In this document: positions 49,268-57,609 of the stretch, in pieces | Layout: every line of letters begins with the position of its first letter | Position numbering within the stretch: the first letter of the stretch is position 1 | Virus record (IMG/VR): IMGVR_UViG_3300043419_002186 | Coordinates: 1 to 64,000 of that record | DNA: 64,000 nt | Source of the DNA: a virus | Reading direction: 5' to 3' (one strand) | Notes under the pieces: generated by a model | What the model was told of the DNA's origin: nothing | What the model saw: the letters and a program-made list of their open reading frames with translations, nothing else | The model's database searches: none | Translations under genes and position numbers: made by a program

Positions 49268-50257
49268 CTACCAGCCGAGGCCTCGAAGTTCCATCTCCGT
49301 CGGAGGCACTTCGTCGTCGGAAATGCCGCGGAGGGAGTACTTCGGGGGGTAGTACGCGTCTGACGCTGGCTGCAGAATCTTCATGCGAACGAGGTAGTCG
49401 AGGACTGCGCCGACAAGCCGCTGCCTCGCGGGTGTGGACATGTCAGGCGCGAGCTTCCTCTCGAAGGCCCGCTCGATGTAGGTCTGCTCGCGAGGGCCCC
49501 GCAGGAGGCTCACGGGCGTGTCGAGGCTGCTCGCGACCATGATGGCGAGGCTTCCTCCGACAGGGGAGCCGTCCGTCGGGAGCCCCTTCGACTGCAGCCA
49601 CTGCTCGACTTCGTAGTCGGCGCGCTCCTCCTCGGACATCGGCTCTTCTTCTAGGGCGCGCTCCACGTCCTCCTCGACCTCGTCCCTCGTCGGTGCCCGC
49701 GAGTCCGCCTTCGCCCGCTTCTTCGCGGGAGCCTTGCGAGGCTTCGGGACCTCGACCTGCTCCTCCTCGTCCCTGTCGAACTCCTCGTCCGCTTCGCGGA
49801 CGGGTCGCGTGCGCTTTGCGCGACGCTCGACGGCGGTCTCGGTGTCCGTGTCCGAGGCCTCGGGAATCGATTCGGCGCGAGCCGCGGCCTTGCGCGTCGT
49901 CCGCACGCGCTTCGGCTTGGCCCTCGTTTCGAGCGCAGTCGCTTCGGAGGCCTCTTCCTGCTCCGCGGGGAGTGCGCGCTCCTCGACCTGTGTCTCGAAC
50001 ACGTCCACCGGCTCAGCGGGGGCCCGCGACTTGCGGGGGATGCCCTTCTCGCGCTGGATGGGCGCGAGAGAGGGCATCGGATACCTGTCCGTGAGCAGGA
50101 ACCACACGGGACCGCGAGGGGTCTCGACCTTCTCGAAGTCGCGACCCTCTTCGAGCCTCTTGCCTCGGCCCGTGCCGTCCTTGCCCAGCATCCACTTGAG
50201 CACGGTGCGGCGGTTGACGTTCCACTTCAGTGCCGCTTCGGCAACGGTCATACGCAT
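49268..50257 (-). CDS. Putative DNA-binding protein with N-terminal HTH and charged linker
   Basis: 329 residues. The N-terminus looks like an excise/MerR-type helix-turn-helix (MTVAEAALKWNVNRRTVLKW). A ~150-residue stretch alternates acidic and basic runs (EEEQVEVPKPRKAPAKKRAK), followed by a folded C-terminal domain (about 210-329). It could be a replication initiator or partition adaptor that acts at the adjacent control region; this is inference from position. A palindrome (49864) is read as ESIP. Confidence 0.58.
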   Translation of the reverse strand: MRMTVAEAALKWNVNRRTVLKWMLGKDGTGRGKRLEEGRDFEKVETPRGPVWFLLTDRYPMPSLAPIQREKGIPRKSRAPAEPVDVFETQVEERALPAEQEEASEATALETRAKPKRVRTTRKAAARAESIPEASDTDTETAVERRAKRTRPVREADEEFDRDEEEQVEVPKPRKAPAKKRAKADSRAPTRDEVEEDVERALEEEPMSEEERADYEVEQWLQSKGLPTDGSPVGGSLAIMVASSLDTPVSLLRGPREQTYIERAFERKLAPDMSTPARQRLVGAVLDYLVRMKILQPASDAYYPPKYSLRGISDDEVPPTEMELRGLGW

Positions 50258-50266
50258 GGCTACAGC

Positions 50267-51925
50267 TTACTCCTGCCCGCGGCGGATGACCGTCCAGCCC
50301 TCGGGAACAGCGACGGGATGGACGGGGGACGTGATGATGACCTGCTGTGGGCAGGAGGTGAACGCCTTCAGGACCTCGAAGAGCGTGACGTCGTCAAAGG
50401 CGCGCTCCTCGGGGATGAGGCACGCGTACTGCCCCGGCTCGGCGCACGCGCTCGCCATCGCGGCCGTGACGCGGGCCCACTCGGCACCCGACAGGGCCGT
50501 GTGCAGCTTGCCGTCGCGGACGAGACCGAACTGAACGACCTCTCGGTCGCCGTCGCGCAGGTTCAGAGCGAACGTGTCCGTCGGGGGCAGGTTCGACTGG
50601 ACCTTCGCGATGAAGGCGGCGCGGGCCGTGTCGAGGACGCTGCCGACGGCGGCTTCGCAAGCCTCCTTCAGCGTGCGCCACTCCTCTCCTCGTCGCTCCG
50701 CGTCGAGGGCCGCGCTCTCGGCCTTCTGCACGCTGTTCCAAGCGTCGCGTGCGCCCCGCAGCTCCTGCAGCTTCTCGTCGGCGGATTCGAGCGCCTTCTC
50801 GCAGTCTTCGAGCGAGGGGCCCGTGTACTCGCCAGCGGCCTCGACCTCTGCGAGGCGCGTCTCGACCGTCTCCAGCGCGTTCTGAGCGTTCGACAGCTCG
50901 ATGACCGCGGACTGCAGCTCCCGGTCCACAGCGTCGTGCTGCACGTTCTTCGCACGCTGCTCCGTCACGGCGCTCTTCGTCGCCTCGACCAGCTCCTTCG
51001 TCGGAGCAGCGCCGTCGCACACGTAGCAGATGCCGTCCGAGAGCGAGATGTCCATGGCCGTGATGACGCTGTCGAGAGCCGGGTGGATGGTCGCGGGCTT
51101 GCCGAGTGCCGCGAGCTTCTCACGAAGGCCCGCCACCTTGGCGGTGGCAGCTTCGAGCGCGGTCTTGCGGATGGCCACGGTGTTCTGATGCGACGAGAGC
51201 TGCACCAGCTTGTGCGAGGCCGTGTCCGCGATGCTGTGCTGCTTGCGCGCGTCCTCGCGAGCCTTCACGGCGGCAGAGACCTCTGCCTCGCTCGGGGGCG
51301 ACATGCGGCCACCCGACACCAGCTTGCCAGCCTCGCGCTGCGTCTTCGCGGCGCTGTTCGCGTCACGCTGCTGCTTGCCCGCGTACTCCAGCACCTGCAC
51401 AAGCGCGTCGGCAGCGGGAATCGATTCGGGCACCGTCTCGCTCGCGGCGCGCCACGTGGAGCGCACGACCTCGGGGAGAAGACTCTCGATGTCGTTTCGC
51501 GTCGTGCTCCCGCAGACCTTGCCGATGAGGAACTTGCGCGCAGTGACGGGGGAGCCGAGCAGCGCCTCCTTCATCGTGCGGATGGTGAGGACGTCGCCGG
51601 TCTCGATGGCGGGGCTTCGAGAAGCCGAGTGCTTCTTCGCCTTCGCCGTCGAGCCCTCGACTCGGTAGATGGCAGCGTCCCCGTTGTCGAAGAGGACCTC
51701 AGCGACGATGGCGCTCGCGTCCTTCGGAGCGAGCTGCATCACGTCCGCTTCACGCGCAATGTCCGTGCGACCGGCGATGTCACCCACGCGAGAGGTGAGC
51801 GCCAGCTCGATGGCGTTGACGATGGTGCTCTTGCCTGAGCCGTTGGGGCCCACGACGAGCGTCTTGGGGCCGATGGCAACATCGCACCCCGCCTTCACGT
51901 TGCTCTTGACCTTGACGATGTTCAC
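50267..51925 (-). CDS. Rad50/SbcC-like SMC-family ATPase with zinc hook
   Basis: 552 residues from GTG 51925. Walker A GPNGSGKS (26-33), a long coiled coil broken by CYVC (Cys300, Cys303) like the zinc hook of Rad50, a signature motif TALSGAEWARV (477-487) and a degenerate Walker B region (YACLIPEERAFDD). It is much shorter than SbcC, and no SbcD/Mre11 nuclease gene is seen nearby. Likely role: DNA-end handling, replication or defence. It overlaps the HTH gene as GTGA. Confidence 0.82.
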   Translation of the reverse strand: MNIVKVKSNVKAGCDVAIGPKTLVVGPNGSGKSTIVNAIELALTSRVGDIAGRTDIAREADVMQLAPKDASAIVAEVLFDNGDAAIYRVEGSTAKAKKHSASRSPAIETGDVLTIRTMKEALLGSPVTARKFLIGKVCGSTTRNDIESLLPEVVRSTWRAASETVPESIPAADALVQVLEYAGKQQRDANSAAKTQREAGKLVSGGRMSPPSEAEVSAAVKAREDARKQHSIADTASHKLVQLSSHQNTVAIRKTALEAATAKVAGLREKLAALGKPATIHPALDSVITAMDISLSDGICYVCDGAAPTKELVEATKSAVTEQRAKNVQHDAVDRELQSAVIELSNAQNALETVETRLAEVEAAGEYTGPSLEDCEKALESADEKLQELRGARDAWNSVQKAESAALDAERRGEEWRTLKEACEAAVGSVLDTARAAFIAKVQSNLPPTDTFALNLRDGDREVVQFGLVRDGKLHTALSGAEWARVTAAMASACAEPGQYACLIPEERAFDDVTLFEVLKAFTSCPQQVIITSPVHPVAVPEGWTVIRRGQE

Positions 51926-52146
51926 TTGCTTTCCCCTTGTTCAAGCATCCTGCGCAGAGCGTCGAGAAGCATCGGATGCGGCGTGTGATTCTCGTTGAGC
52001 CAGCGGTAGATGGTGCGTGTGCTGACGTGCGAGCGCTCTGCGATTTCTCCCATCTTCAACCCCGAAGACAGGAGAGAGGTGATGAGGTTCTTGGCCTCGT
52101 TGGAGCGTTCCTTGAGTGTGCGGCTTGCGACCCGTTTGTCCTGCAT
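51922..52146 (-). CDS. Small helix-turn-helix regulator
   Basis: 74 residues. HTH core LKMGEIAERSHVSTRTIYRWL (about 30-50) flanked by helices. It lies just downstream of a candidate promoter (about 52178-52212) that contains repeated GACACTTG motifs, so autoregulation is plausible. Coupled to the SMC-like gene by GTGA. Confidence 0.72.
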   Translation of the reverse strand: MQDKRVASRTLKERSNEAKNLITSLLSSGLKMGEIAERSHVSTRTIYRWLNENHTPHPMLLDALRRMLEQGESK

Positions 52147-52171
52147 GATGACCTCTCCTAGGCCCCCTTTC

Positions 52172-52212
52172 CTGCGGACAAGTTAGGGTATGACAAGTGT
52201 CGTGTCAAGTGT
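52172..52212 (-). promoter_or_regulatory. Candidate leftward promoter with TGACACTTGACAC element
   Basis: On the minus strand TTGACA is followed, after 17 bases, by TAACTT. The box overlaps two GACACTTG repeats. The same 13-base element occurs upstream of the Sak4-like gene (about 60811-60828). It probably drives the HTH-SMC operon. Confidence 0.5.
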
Positions 52213-52634
52213 CACTCAAGGTCGAGGACCCAGCCACCGAAGAAGTCGTTGGGGTCGATGCACTCGATGCCAATCGCACGTCGAAGGACCGGCTCCTCCG
52301 TCGTCCGCTGGTACTGGAGTGAGAAGACGGGGCACTTCTTTGCAAGCGCGAGCTGGATGATGAGCGCAGTCGCCTTGCCCATGCTCGTCCCGGGGACGAC
52401 GAAGCCCGAATAGACGGGCTTCAGCGTCGTCATGTCCATGCGGTTGACCACGTCGCGGCACCAGCCGCCGAAGCCTCCCGCGCTTGGCGCGTGCTTCATG
52501 TAGTCGTCGCGACCGGCGACCACGACGACGTTGTCGCCCGTGGCAGCGAACGCGAGACCGACGTCGTGGACGTCACGGTCGATTTCGGCATCCTCCATGG
52601 ACTTGGGGTGCGCGAAGAAGATGGAGTGGGTCAC
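52212..52634 (-). CDS. Rossmann-like protein (DUF4406/nucleoside deoxyribosyltransferase-like)
   Basis: 140 residues. The start IFFAHPKSMEDAEIDRDV, a second strand NVVVVAGRDDY and a GTSMGKATALIIQLALAKKCPVF glycine-helix resemble the small nucleotide-handling Rossmann proteins found in phages (here split to keep to visible parts). It may act on nucleotides or signalling compounds; no catalytic residue is certain. Overlaps its upstream gene as ATGA. Confidence 0.5.
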   Translation of the reverse strand: MTHSIFFAHPKSMEDAEIDRDVHDVGLAFAATGDNVVVVAGRDDYMKHAPSAGGFGGWCRDVVNRMDMTTLKPVYSGFVVPGTSMGKATALIIQLALAKKCPVFSLQYQRTTEEPVLRRAIGIECIDPNDFFGGWVLDLE

Positions 52635-52966
52635 TGGAGCGTCTCCTCGTTCTGAGTCGATTCGGGGGCCTTGCGGAAGATGAAGACGGGGTTCGTGTCA
52701 CCGAAGTGCGCGCCGATGATGTTGAAGCCGTACCATTCGAGGGCTTCCTCCTCGGTCATGCCGTCGCGGTCTTGCAGAATCTTGAGGAGCTTCTCTCCGT
52801 CGTAGACGAGGCGCACCTTGCCTCCGAACTCCTCACCGAAGCCGATGATGGCGTCGTCGAGGCCGTCGAGGACGATGATGTTCGTATCCTCGTCCATCTC
52901 GCCCACGGTCTCCTGAATCCACTCCTCGATGGTGCTCTTCTTCTCTTCGTTCTCGTTGTCACTCAT
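52631..52966 (-). CDS. Acidic hypothetical protein
   Basis: 111 residues from ATG 52966. Strongly acidic (MSDNENEEKKSTIEEWIQE; GEMDEDTNIIVLDGLDDAII). A near-palindrome (52654) is read as EST. Highly acidic small phage proteins can mimic DNA or inhibit host enzymes; that is speculation. ATGA overlaps on both sides. Confidence 0.55.
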   Translation of the reverse strand: MSDNENEEKKSTIEEWIQETVGEMDEDTNIIVLDGLDDAIIGFGEEFGGKVRLVYDGEKLLKILQDRDGMTEEEALEWYGFNIIGAHFGDTNPVFIFRKAPESTQNEETLQ

Positions 52967-53322
52967 CGGTCGTCCTCGGGAAAGTGCTGTGCCATGCACA
53001 GCGAGCAAACATGCTTCACGGCGGGGGCTGTCCAGTTGCGGTCGTTCGTGTCGCCAGCACGAACGCGAAAGTCACTCGCGGGGAGATAGCCCCAGCCATC
53101 CATCTCGGTCGCTTCGAGCACCGACTTCTGAAAGTCGAACGCGGTCTCGGTGCCCCGCGCCATCGGGTCCCACTCGATGGTGGGTTCGACGCCGAATCGA
53201 TTCCTCGCGACGCAGAAGTCGCAGCGGAGCGTGAACGCTGCGTGCATCTCCATTATTGCGCGCTCCTTGCCCTTCTTCGTAATGGTGTACGAATGGGAGC
53301 GCAGCACCCCTGCTTTGCTCAT
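52963..53322 (-). CDS. Zinc-ribbon paralogue 1
   Basis: 119 residues. First Cys pair CDFC, a palindrome-encoded NRF (53194), the DGW motif (MDGWGYLPA) and a second pair CSLC near the C-terminus. It is the most divergent member of a five-gene array (52963-54981) that shares C-x2-C ... DGW ... C-P-x-C. Probably binds one zinc. Function unknown. Confidence 0.6.
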   Translation of the reverse strand: MSKAGVLRSHSYTITKKGKERAIMEMHAAFTLRCDFCVARNRFGVEPTIEWDPMARGTETAFDFQKSVLEATEMDGWGYLPASDFRVRAGDTNDRNWTAPAVKHVCSLCMAQHFPEDDR

Positions 53323-53648
53323 TCGGGAATCTCCTGCTTCACGCACTCGGGGCACGCGTGCTGGACGTTGTGGACGCGCTCCTTGAGAGGAACACGACGC
53401 AGCTTCGTTATGTGCCTCTCCAGACGAGCCCATCCATCGGGAATCGATTCGGTAGTCTCCTTCGTGCCGAAGACGAAGAGGCGCGGGTTCCTCTTCGTGC
53501 GAAGCCACTCGGGCAGCGTCAGCGAATGATTGTCAGCATCATCGGGACAGAAGTCGCAGTAGATGCCCCACTGCTTGTCCGTATCGAAGAACGACTCTCC
53601 GTACATGTTCGTCCCGTCCCTTGGGATGGAGAACATGATGAGGCTCAT
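53319..53648 (-). CDS. Zinc-ribbon paralogue 2
   Basis: 109 residues. CDFC, IPDGWARLE, then CPECVKQEIPE at the end. The palindrome 53441-53450 encodes ESIP directly before DGW. Start ATG 53648 overlaps the previous stop (ATGA). Confidence 0.62.
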   Translation of the reverse strand: MSLIMFSIPRDGTNMYGESFFDTDKQWGIYCDFCPDDADNHSLTLPEWLRTKRNPRLFVFGTKETTESIPDGWARLERHITKLRRVPLKERVHNVQHACPECVKQEIPE

Positions 53649-53908
53649 TCGGGAATCTCCTGTTTCACGCACGTGGGGCACATCCACATCGTGGTGCCGT
53701 GCAGCTTCTCAATCACGTGCCAGCCATCGGGGAGCGACCAGCCCTTCGCAATCCACACGCGACCGTACGCGCACCAAAAGCACAGATGCCAGTAGCCGCG
53801 GGGGCGGGACCCGCTCGCGTCGCCATCCTCGGAATGCGCGAGCCTGATGCGAACGCCTTGGTCGTTCTCGTAGAGCCCGGGCTCGCCGGGGATGGCACGG
53901 AGCGTCAC
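53645..53908 (-). CDS. Zinc-ribbon paralogue 3
   Basis: 87 residues. CFWC, LPDGWHVIEKL and terminal CPTCVKQEIPE. The last eleven residues are nearly identical to those of paralogue 2, a sign of recent duplication or of a constrained interaction site. Confidence 0.62.
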   Translation of the reverse strand: MTLRAIPGEPGLYENDQGVRIRLAHSEDGDASGSRPRGYWHLCFWCAYGRVWIAKGWSLPDGWHVIEKLHGTTMWMCPTCVKQEIPE

Positions 53909-54291
53909 TCAGGAATCTCCGTCTTCGCACAGTCGGGGCACATGTAGTGCGCGGGCCTGTCGGGCTTCGCTGCGTCCTCAACGAGGTGCCACCCGTCCTG
54001 CAGGTCCTCGTTGAGCAGGTGCCTGTTCTCGTCGCACCAGTAGCAGCGGATGGTCAGTGTGCCGGTTGCGGGACGCTTGATGAGGCCGTCGAGAAAGATG
54101 GTGAAGATGCCGCCCGCATCATTGGAAGCGTCGGGACCGATGTTCATCGGGACGAGGTACTGAGGCGCCGTGACCGCTGACGCGATTCCCGGTGTCGGAG
54201 GCCGCAGCCCGTGGGTCGCCGCTTCCGCAGTCCACTTCGCACGCTCTTCGTCCGAGAGGCTCTCCCAGTAGGCGTCCACGATGTCACGCAT
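53905..54291 (-). CDS. Zinc-ribbon paralogue 4 with capsid-like insert
   Basis: 128 residues. The C-terminal half is the zinc-ribbon module (CYWC, LQDGWHLVE, CPDCAKTEIPE). The N-terminal half is extra and contains TIFLDGLIKRPATG, a close match to the C-terminal end of the candidate capsid protein at 20887. It may derive from a fragment of that gene. Confidence 0.6.
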   Translation of the reverse strand: MRDIVDAYWESLSDEERAKWTAEAATHGLRPPTPGIASAVTAPQYLVPMNIGPDASNDAGGIFTIFLDGLIKRPATGTLTIRCYWCDENRHLLNEDLQDGWHLVEDAAKPDRPAHYMCPDCAKTEIPE

Positions 54292-54460
54292 CGGAGCGCT
54301 TCCCGTCGAGGGAGTCGATGTACTCGACCAGCTCCGTGTAGTGGTGCTCGTTCGCAAACCATGCGCGCAGCGTGGCGCGGCCCTTGGGCGTCATCTCGCG
54401 AATGTCCTTCTTGATGCTCTCATCGAGCAGGGGCTCTTCGCGAATCGATTCGTCAGTCAT
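54284..54460 (-). CDS. Small acidic hypothetical protein
   Basis: 58 residues, too short for many gene finders. ATG 54460, palindrome 54442-54451 in frame as ESIR. Helical and charged (LDESIKKDIREMTPKGRATL; NEHHYTELVEYIDSL). It overlaps the starts and stops of both neighbours, as true genes do here. Confidence 0.55.
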   Translation of the reverse strand: MTDESIREEPLLDESIKKDIREMTPKGRATLRAWFANEHHYTELVEYIDSLDGKRSDA

Positions 54461-54653
54461 CGCTCTTCCCCTTCGCGAGGCAGTCTCCGCACGTCACCTT
54501 CTCGTCGTGCTTGTCCATCTGCGTCCCCGGCACCCACGTCAGTCCGCAGAGCGGCGCCCACGTCTTGACGACCACGAAGTCTTTCGGCTTCAGCCCTTTG
54601 ACGTGTACTTCCTGCTCCGCGGTGACGACGGCCTTGTGAACCTTCTCAGTCAT
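54453..54653 (-). CDS. Small protein with terminal C-x2-C
   Basis: 66 residues. Beta-rich (VHKAVVTAEQEVHVKGLKPK; VVVKTWAPLCGLTWVPG) with a CGDC near the end. It overlaps the next start by eight bases. Possibly another zinc-binding accessory protein, not clearly a member of the array. Confidence 0.52.
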   Translation of the reverse strand: MTEKVHKAVVTAEQEVHVKGLKPKDFVVVKTWAPLCGLTWVPGTQMDKHDEKVTCGDCLAKGKSDD

Positions 54654-54981
54654 TTTCGAATCCTTCTGCTCGAACGCATGCAGGGCACGCGTCGAGCGTG
54701 TGTCTGTGGTTTCGCATCTGGAGCTGCCCAAACGTGAACGGTTCGAGAGCTGCGATGATCTTCCATCCGTCCGCGTATCCGTCCCCGTCTTGAAGCAGCC
54801 CGTTATCGCCCATTTCAACCTTGCGGCTCTCGCAGTAGTCGCAGGTGACAACCGTCGCGACGAAGCCTTTTCCTGCCGGGTAGCGCTTCTCATCCGTCAC
54901 CCGCTCCACTCTCCCCATGCCGTCGGAACCCGGAATGACGTTGAGCTTGATGGGGGCGTGCATTTGGTAGGCGCGACTCAT
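54646..54981 (-). CDS. Zinc-ribbon paralogue 5
   Basis: 111 residues from ATG 54981. CDYC, ADGWKIIAALE and CPACVRAE near the C-terminus. Its start overlaps the stop of the DNA polymerase gene, so the whole array may be co-transcribed with the polymerase. Confidence 0.6.
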   Translation of the reverse strand: MSRAYQMHAPIKLNVIPGSDGMGRVERVTDEKRYPAGKGFVATVVTCDYCESRKVEMGDNGLLQDGDGYADGWKIIAALEPFTFGQLQMRNHRHTLDACPACVRAEGFEND

Positions 54982-57605
54982 CACACGTCTGCCCACGTCT
55001 TTCCTGTCTTGGGCTTGGCGGCGAACTCGACGCCGTCGAGTCCCCACACCGCACGGTTCATGTGCTTCTTGAGCATCTTCTCGACCCACTCGGCTTCGCT
55101 CTCGGGGCACTCCACGTAGAGCGCGTCGTGCACCTGCGAGATGAGGCCCGTGTTCGGTCCCCACTTGCCGAAGGGAATGTCCTGCAGGAGGTCGAAGGTG
55201 CTCTCATGGATGATGTGCGCACCCGCACTTTGAATGGGGTGGTTCACGATTTCATTGAACGCCTCGCCATCGAGGAAGTCGCGCTGACGGCCCCACACGG
55301 GGTCTCGCACGTAGCCCTTCTCTCGGAAGCCCTCGACGGTCTTGTCCCACCACTTCGGAAGCTCGGGGATTCCCTTGAGCCAGTTGCGCTTGAGCGTCGC
55401 GACCTCGCGCAGCGTCAGGTCCGGGTACATCAGGTTCCCGTTCTCGTCCTCTGCCGATGTGACGAGGTTGTGCACCGTCTCGTCGCCTGAGCCGTAGAAC
55501 GAGGCGTACTTGATGCCCTTCGCAATCTTGCGCAGCTTGTCCCACATGTCACTCTTCGGCTGCAGCGCATCGAACTTCGCGCCAAACATCAGCGAAGCCG
55601 TCATCGCGTGCGGGTCCTTCTTCGCAGCGAACGCTTCGAGGTAGATGCGAATCTGCGCGATGGCAGTGATGATGCGAAGCTCAAGCTGGTCAGCGTCCGC
55701 TCCGACGATGACGTTCCCCGGCGCAGGGATGATGAGCTTGCGCAGGTGCTTGGGCCAGTTCTGCGCGTTCGGATTCGAGCTGCTCAGGCGACCTGACGTG
55801 GTGCCATGCGCGTTGTAGTCGGGGCGCACACGGCCATCGAGCGAGATGAGCCCCCGCTGCGCCTCCTCCTGCTCATCCTCGCTCGCGAACTGGAAGCCGT
55901 CGAGAGGAGAGTTGTAGGGGATGAGGCGGCGAACGTAGGTGCCGTATTCCTTCGCCACGCGGCGGTAGCGGCGCAGCGTGTCGAGGAACGCGACGACCTG
56001 CTCCTTGTTCTGAACGGACGGGTCATCCTTCACGCCCGCGCGCATGAGACGAACGCACTCGTCGTTGGTCGAGGGGTCGCCCAGCTTTGTGTAGTCCGCG
56101 GGAGGGAGAGACCACTCCTCGAAGAGCAGGTCCCGAAGCTGAGGGACGCTGTTCATGTTGATTTCGCGTCCGAGAATCGATTCGGCGTGCTTGCGGAAGT
56201 GCGCAATCTTCGTGAGCAGCTCCTTCGCAGCCACATCGCGAGCGGCGCGGTCAACGAGGAGCCCGTTCTCATGGAGGCCAACGCAGACCTCCTGCACCTT
56301 GTGGTCCTTCTTGACGACGCTCTCCTGCTGACGCTCGACCACGGCGCGCGAGAGCTGGGGAACCACGCGAGCGGTGACGACGCAGTCCACCGCGTTGTAG
56401 TGCTGCAGCTCCTTGTCCGTGCTCGCCTCCGTGGCCGTGTGCGCGTCCTTCCAAGCGACCACGTCCGTGTAGATGGAGCCGACGTATCCGAGCTTGTGCG
56501 GCAGCTCAGGCTCGACGCAGCGGTGCAGGAGGATGGTGTCGATGAGCGGCTTCGGGTCCACGCCGAAGTGCTGCTTGATGACCATGCGGTCGAAGTAGCC
56601 CGCGTTGTGGCCAATCTTGAGCTTGTTCGGGTCCGAGAAGAAGTCGCGCAGGATGGAGCGCATCTCCTCCACCTGACCGCTGGTGTACTGCGGAGGAGGA
56701 ATGAGCGCGCCGCCGGGGCCCTCGATGGAGAGGAAGGGGACGACGATGGCGCCGTACTCATGCCCGATGCCCACGGTCTTGAGCTTCGCGACCATCGGGT
56801 CATCGACGGTGGTCTCGACGTCGAACGTGTAGTCGATGTCGGTGCGAGCGACGAAGGCGCGCAGCTCGTCGGGCGTGGGAAGCAGCTTGATTTGTGGCTC
56901 TCGCCAGCCGAGGCCGACGGTGAACCATCGGTAGGCGCGCGAGAGGTCCGAGCGGAAGGCGCGTGACCAGCGACGCGTGCGCATCACGAAGGCAGGATGC
57001 AGCGTCGGGAGCACACGAATGGCGAATCGATTCGGGTCCTCCGTCTCCGAGAGGAAGTCGTTCGCGTCGTTGAGGAAGGCCTCCACGGGACCACCGCGGA
57101 TGTCCATGATGGAGCGCTGCTTGCGCGTCAGGGCCGTGTAGGGGACCTTGCCCAGCGTGATGATGCGCTGCATCCCCATCAGCTCGTTCATCAGGCGGGG
57201 TCGGCAGCACTCGATGGGAGAGGGCAGGAGGGCTTCGCCCTTTTTGGCGAGCTTCTTGTTCGCCCGCTGCCACTTGAGCATGACCTTGTCGAGGTCGTTC
57301 TCGGGAGCGCGGCAAGCGACGGCGTGGTGCAGGTTCATCGACTGACGACGGATGCCGAGCGCCTTGAGAGCGTTCGTGAACTCCATGCCACCAGCGCCGG
57401 TCAGGGGACGCCCCGTCTCGCACTCCTTCTCAGCGGGCGCCTCAGCGATAACGGCAATCTCCGCATCCTCGCGAAGTTCGGGTCCCACGGGACCACCTTC
57501 TCGCGAGGTGCGGAGAGTGCATTGCGCGCAGTTGGCACCGAGCTTCTCGGGGTCGTAGGTCCCCTCGTTGTACATCTGAAACAGCAGCGCTCGCGTGCCG
57601 TTCAT
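54981..57605 (-). CDS. polA: DNA polymerase I fused to an N-terminal uracil-DNA glycosylase-like domain
   Basis: 874 residues. Residues 1-220 resemble family-4 uracil-DNA glycosylases. Evidence: Cys26/29 with Cys98 and Cys133 or 134 for a likely iron-sulfur cluster, EAPAEKECETGRPLTGAGG, HHAVACRAPEN and TLHPAFVMR. A 3'-5' exonuclease follows (Asp262/Glu264, Asn334-Phe338-Asp339, Tyr403/Asp407). The family-A polymerase has motif A Asp637, motif B Arg692-Lys696-Tyr700-Tyr704 and motif C His826-Asp827. Tyr700 sits at the position of E. coli Phe762, and motif C reads HDA instead of HDE. A similar fusion is known from phage SPO1. Probably the replicative polymerase. Confidence 0.93.
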   Translation of the reverse strand: MNGTRALLFQMYNEGTYDPEKLGANCAQCTLRTSREGGPVGPELREDAEIAVIAEAPAEKECETGRPLTGAGGMEFTNALKALGIRRQSMNLHHAVACRAPENDLDKVMLKWQRANKKLAKKGEALLPSPIECCRPRLMNELMGMQRIITLGKVPYTALTRKQRSIMDIRGGPVEAFLNDANDFLSETEDPNRFAIRVLPTLHPAFVMRTRRWSRAFRSDLSRAYRWFTVGLGWREPQIKLLPTPDELRAFVARTDIDYTFDVETTVDDPMVAKLKTVGIGHEYGAIVVPFLSIEGPGGALIPPPQYTSGQVEEMRSILRDFFSDPNKLKIGHNAGYFDRMVIKQHFGVDPKPLIDTILLHRCVEPELPHKLGYVGSIYTDVVAWKDAHTATEASTDKELQHYNAVDCVVTARVVPQLSRAVVERQQESVVKKDHKVQEVCVGLHENGLLVDRAARDVAAKELLTKIAHFRKHAESILGREINMNSVPQLRDLLFEEWSLPPADYTKLGDPSTNDECVRLMRAGVKDDPSVQNKEQVVAFLDTLRRYRRVAKEYGTYVRRLIPYNSPLDGFQFASEDEQEEAQRGLISLDGRVRPDYNAHGTTSGRLSSSNPNAQNWPKHLRKLIIPAPGNVIVGADADQLELRIITAIAQIRIYLEAFAAKKDPHAMTASLMFGAKFDALQPKSDMWDKLRKIAKGIKYASFYGSGDETVHNLVTSAEDENGNLMYPDLTLREVATLKRNWLKGIPELPKWWDKTVEGFREKGYVRDPVWGRQRDFLDGEAFNEIVNHPIQSAGAHIIHESTFDLLQDIPFGKWGPNTGLISQVHDALYVECPESEAEWVEKMLKKHMNRAVWGLDGVEFAAKPKTGKTWADV

Positions 57606-57609
57606 GTTC

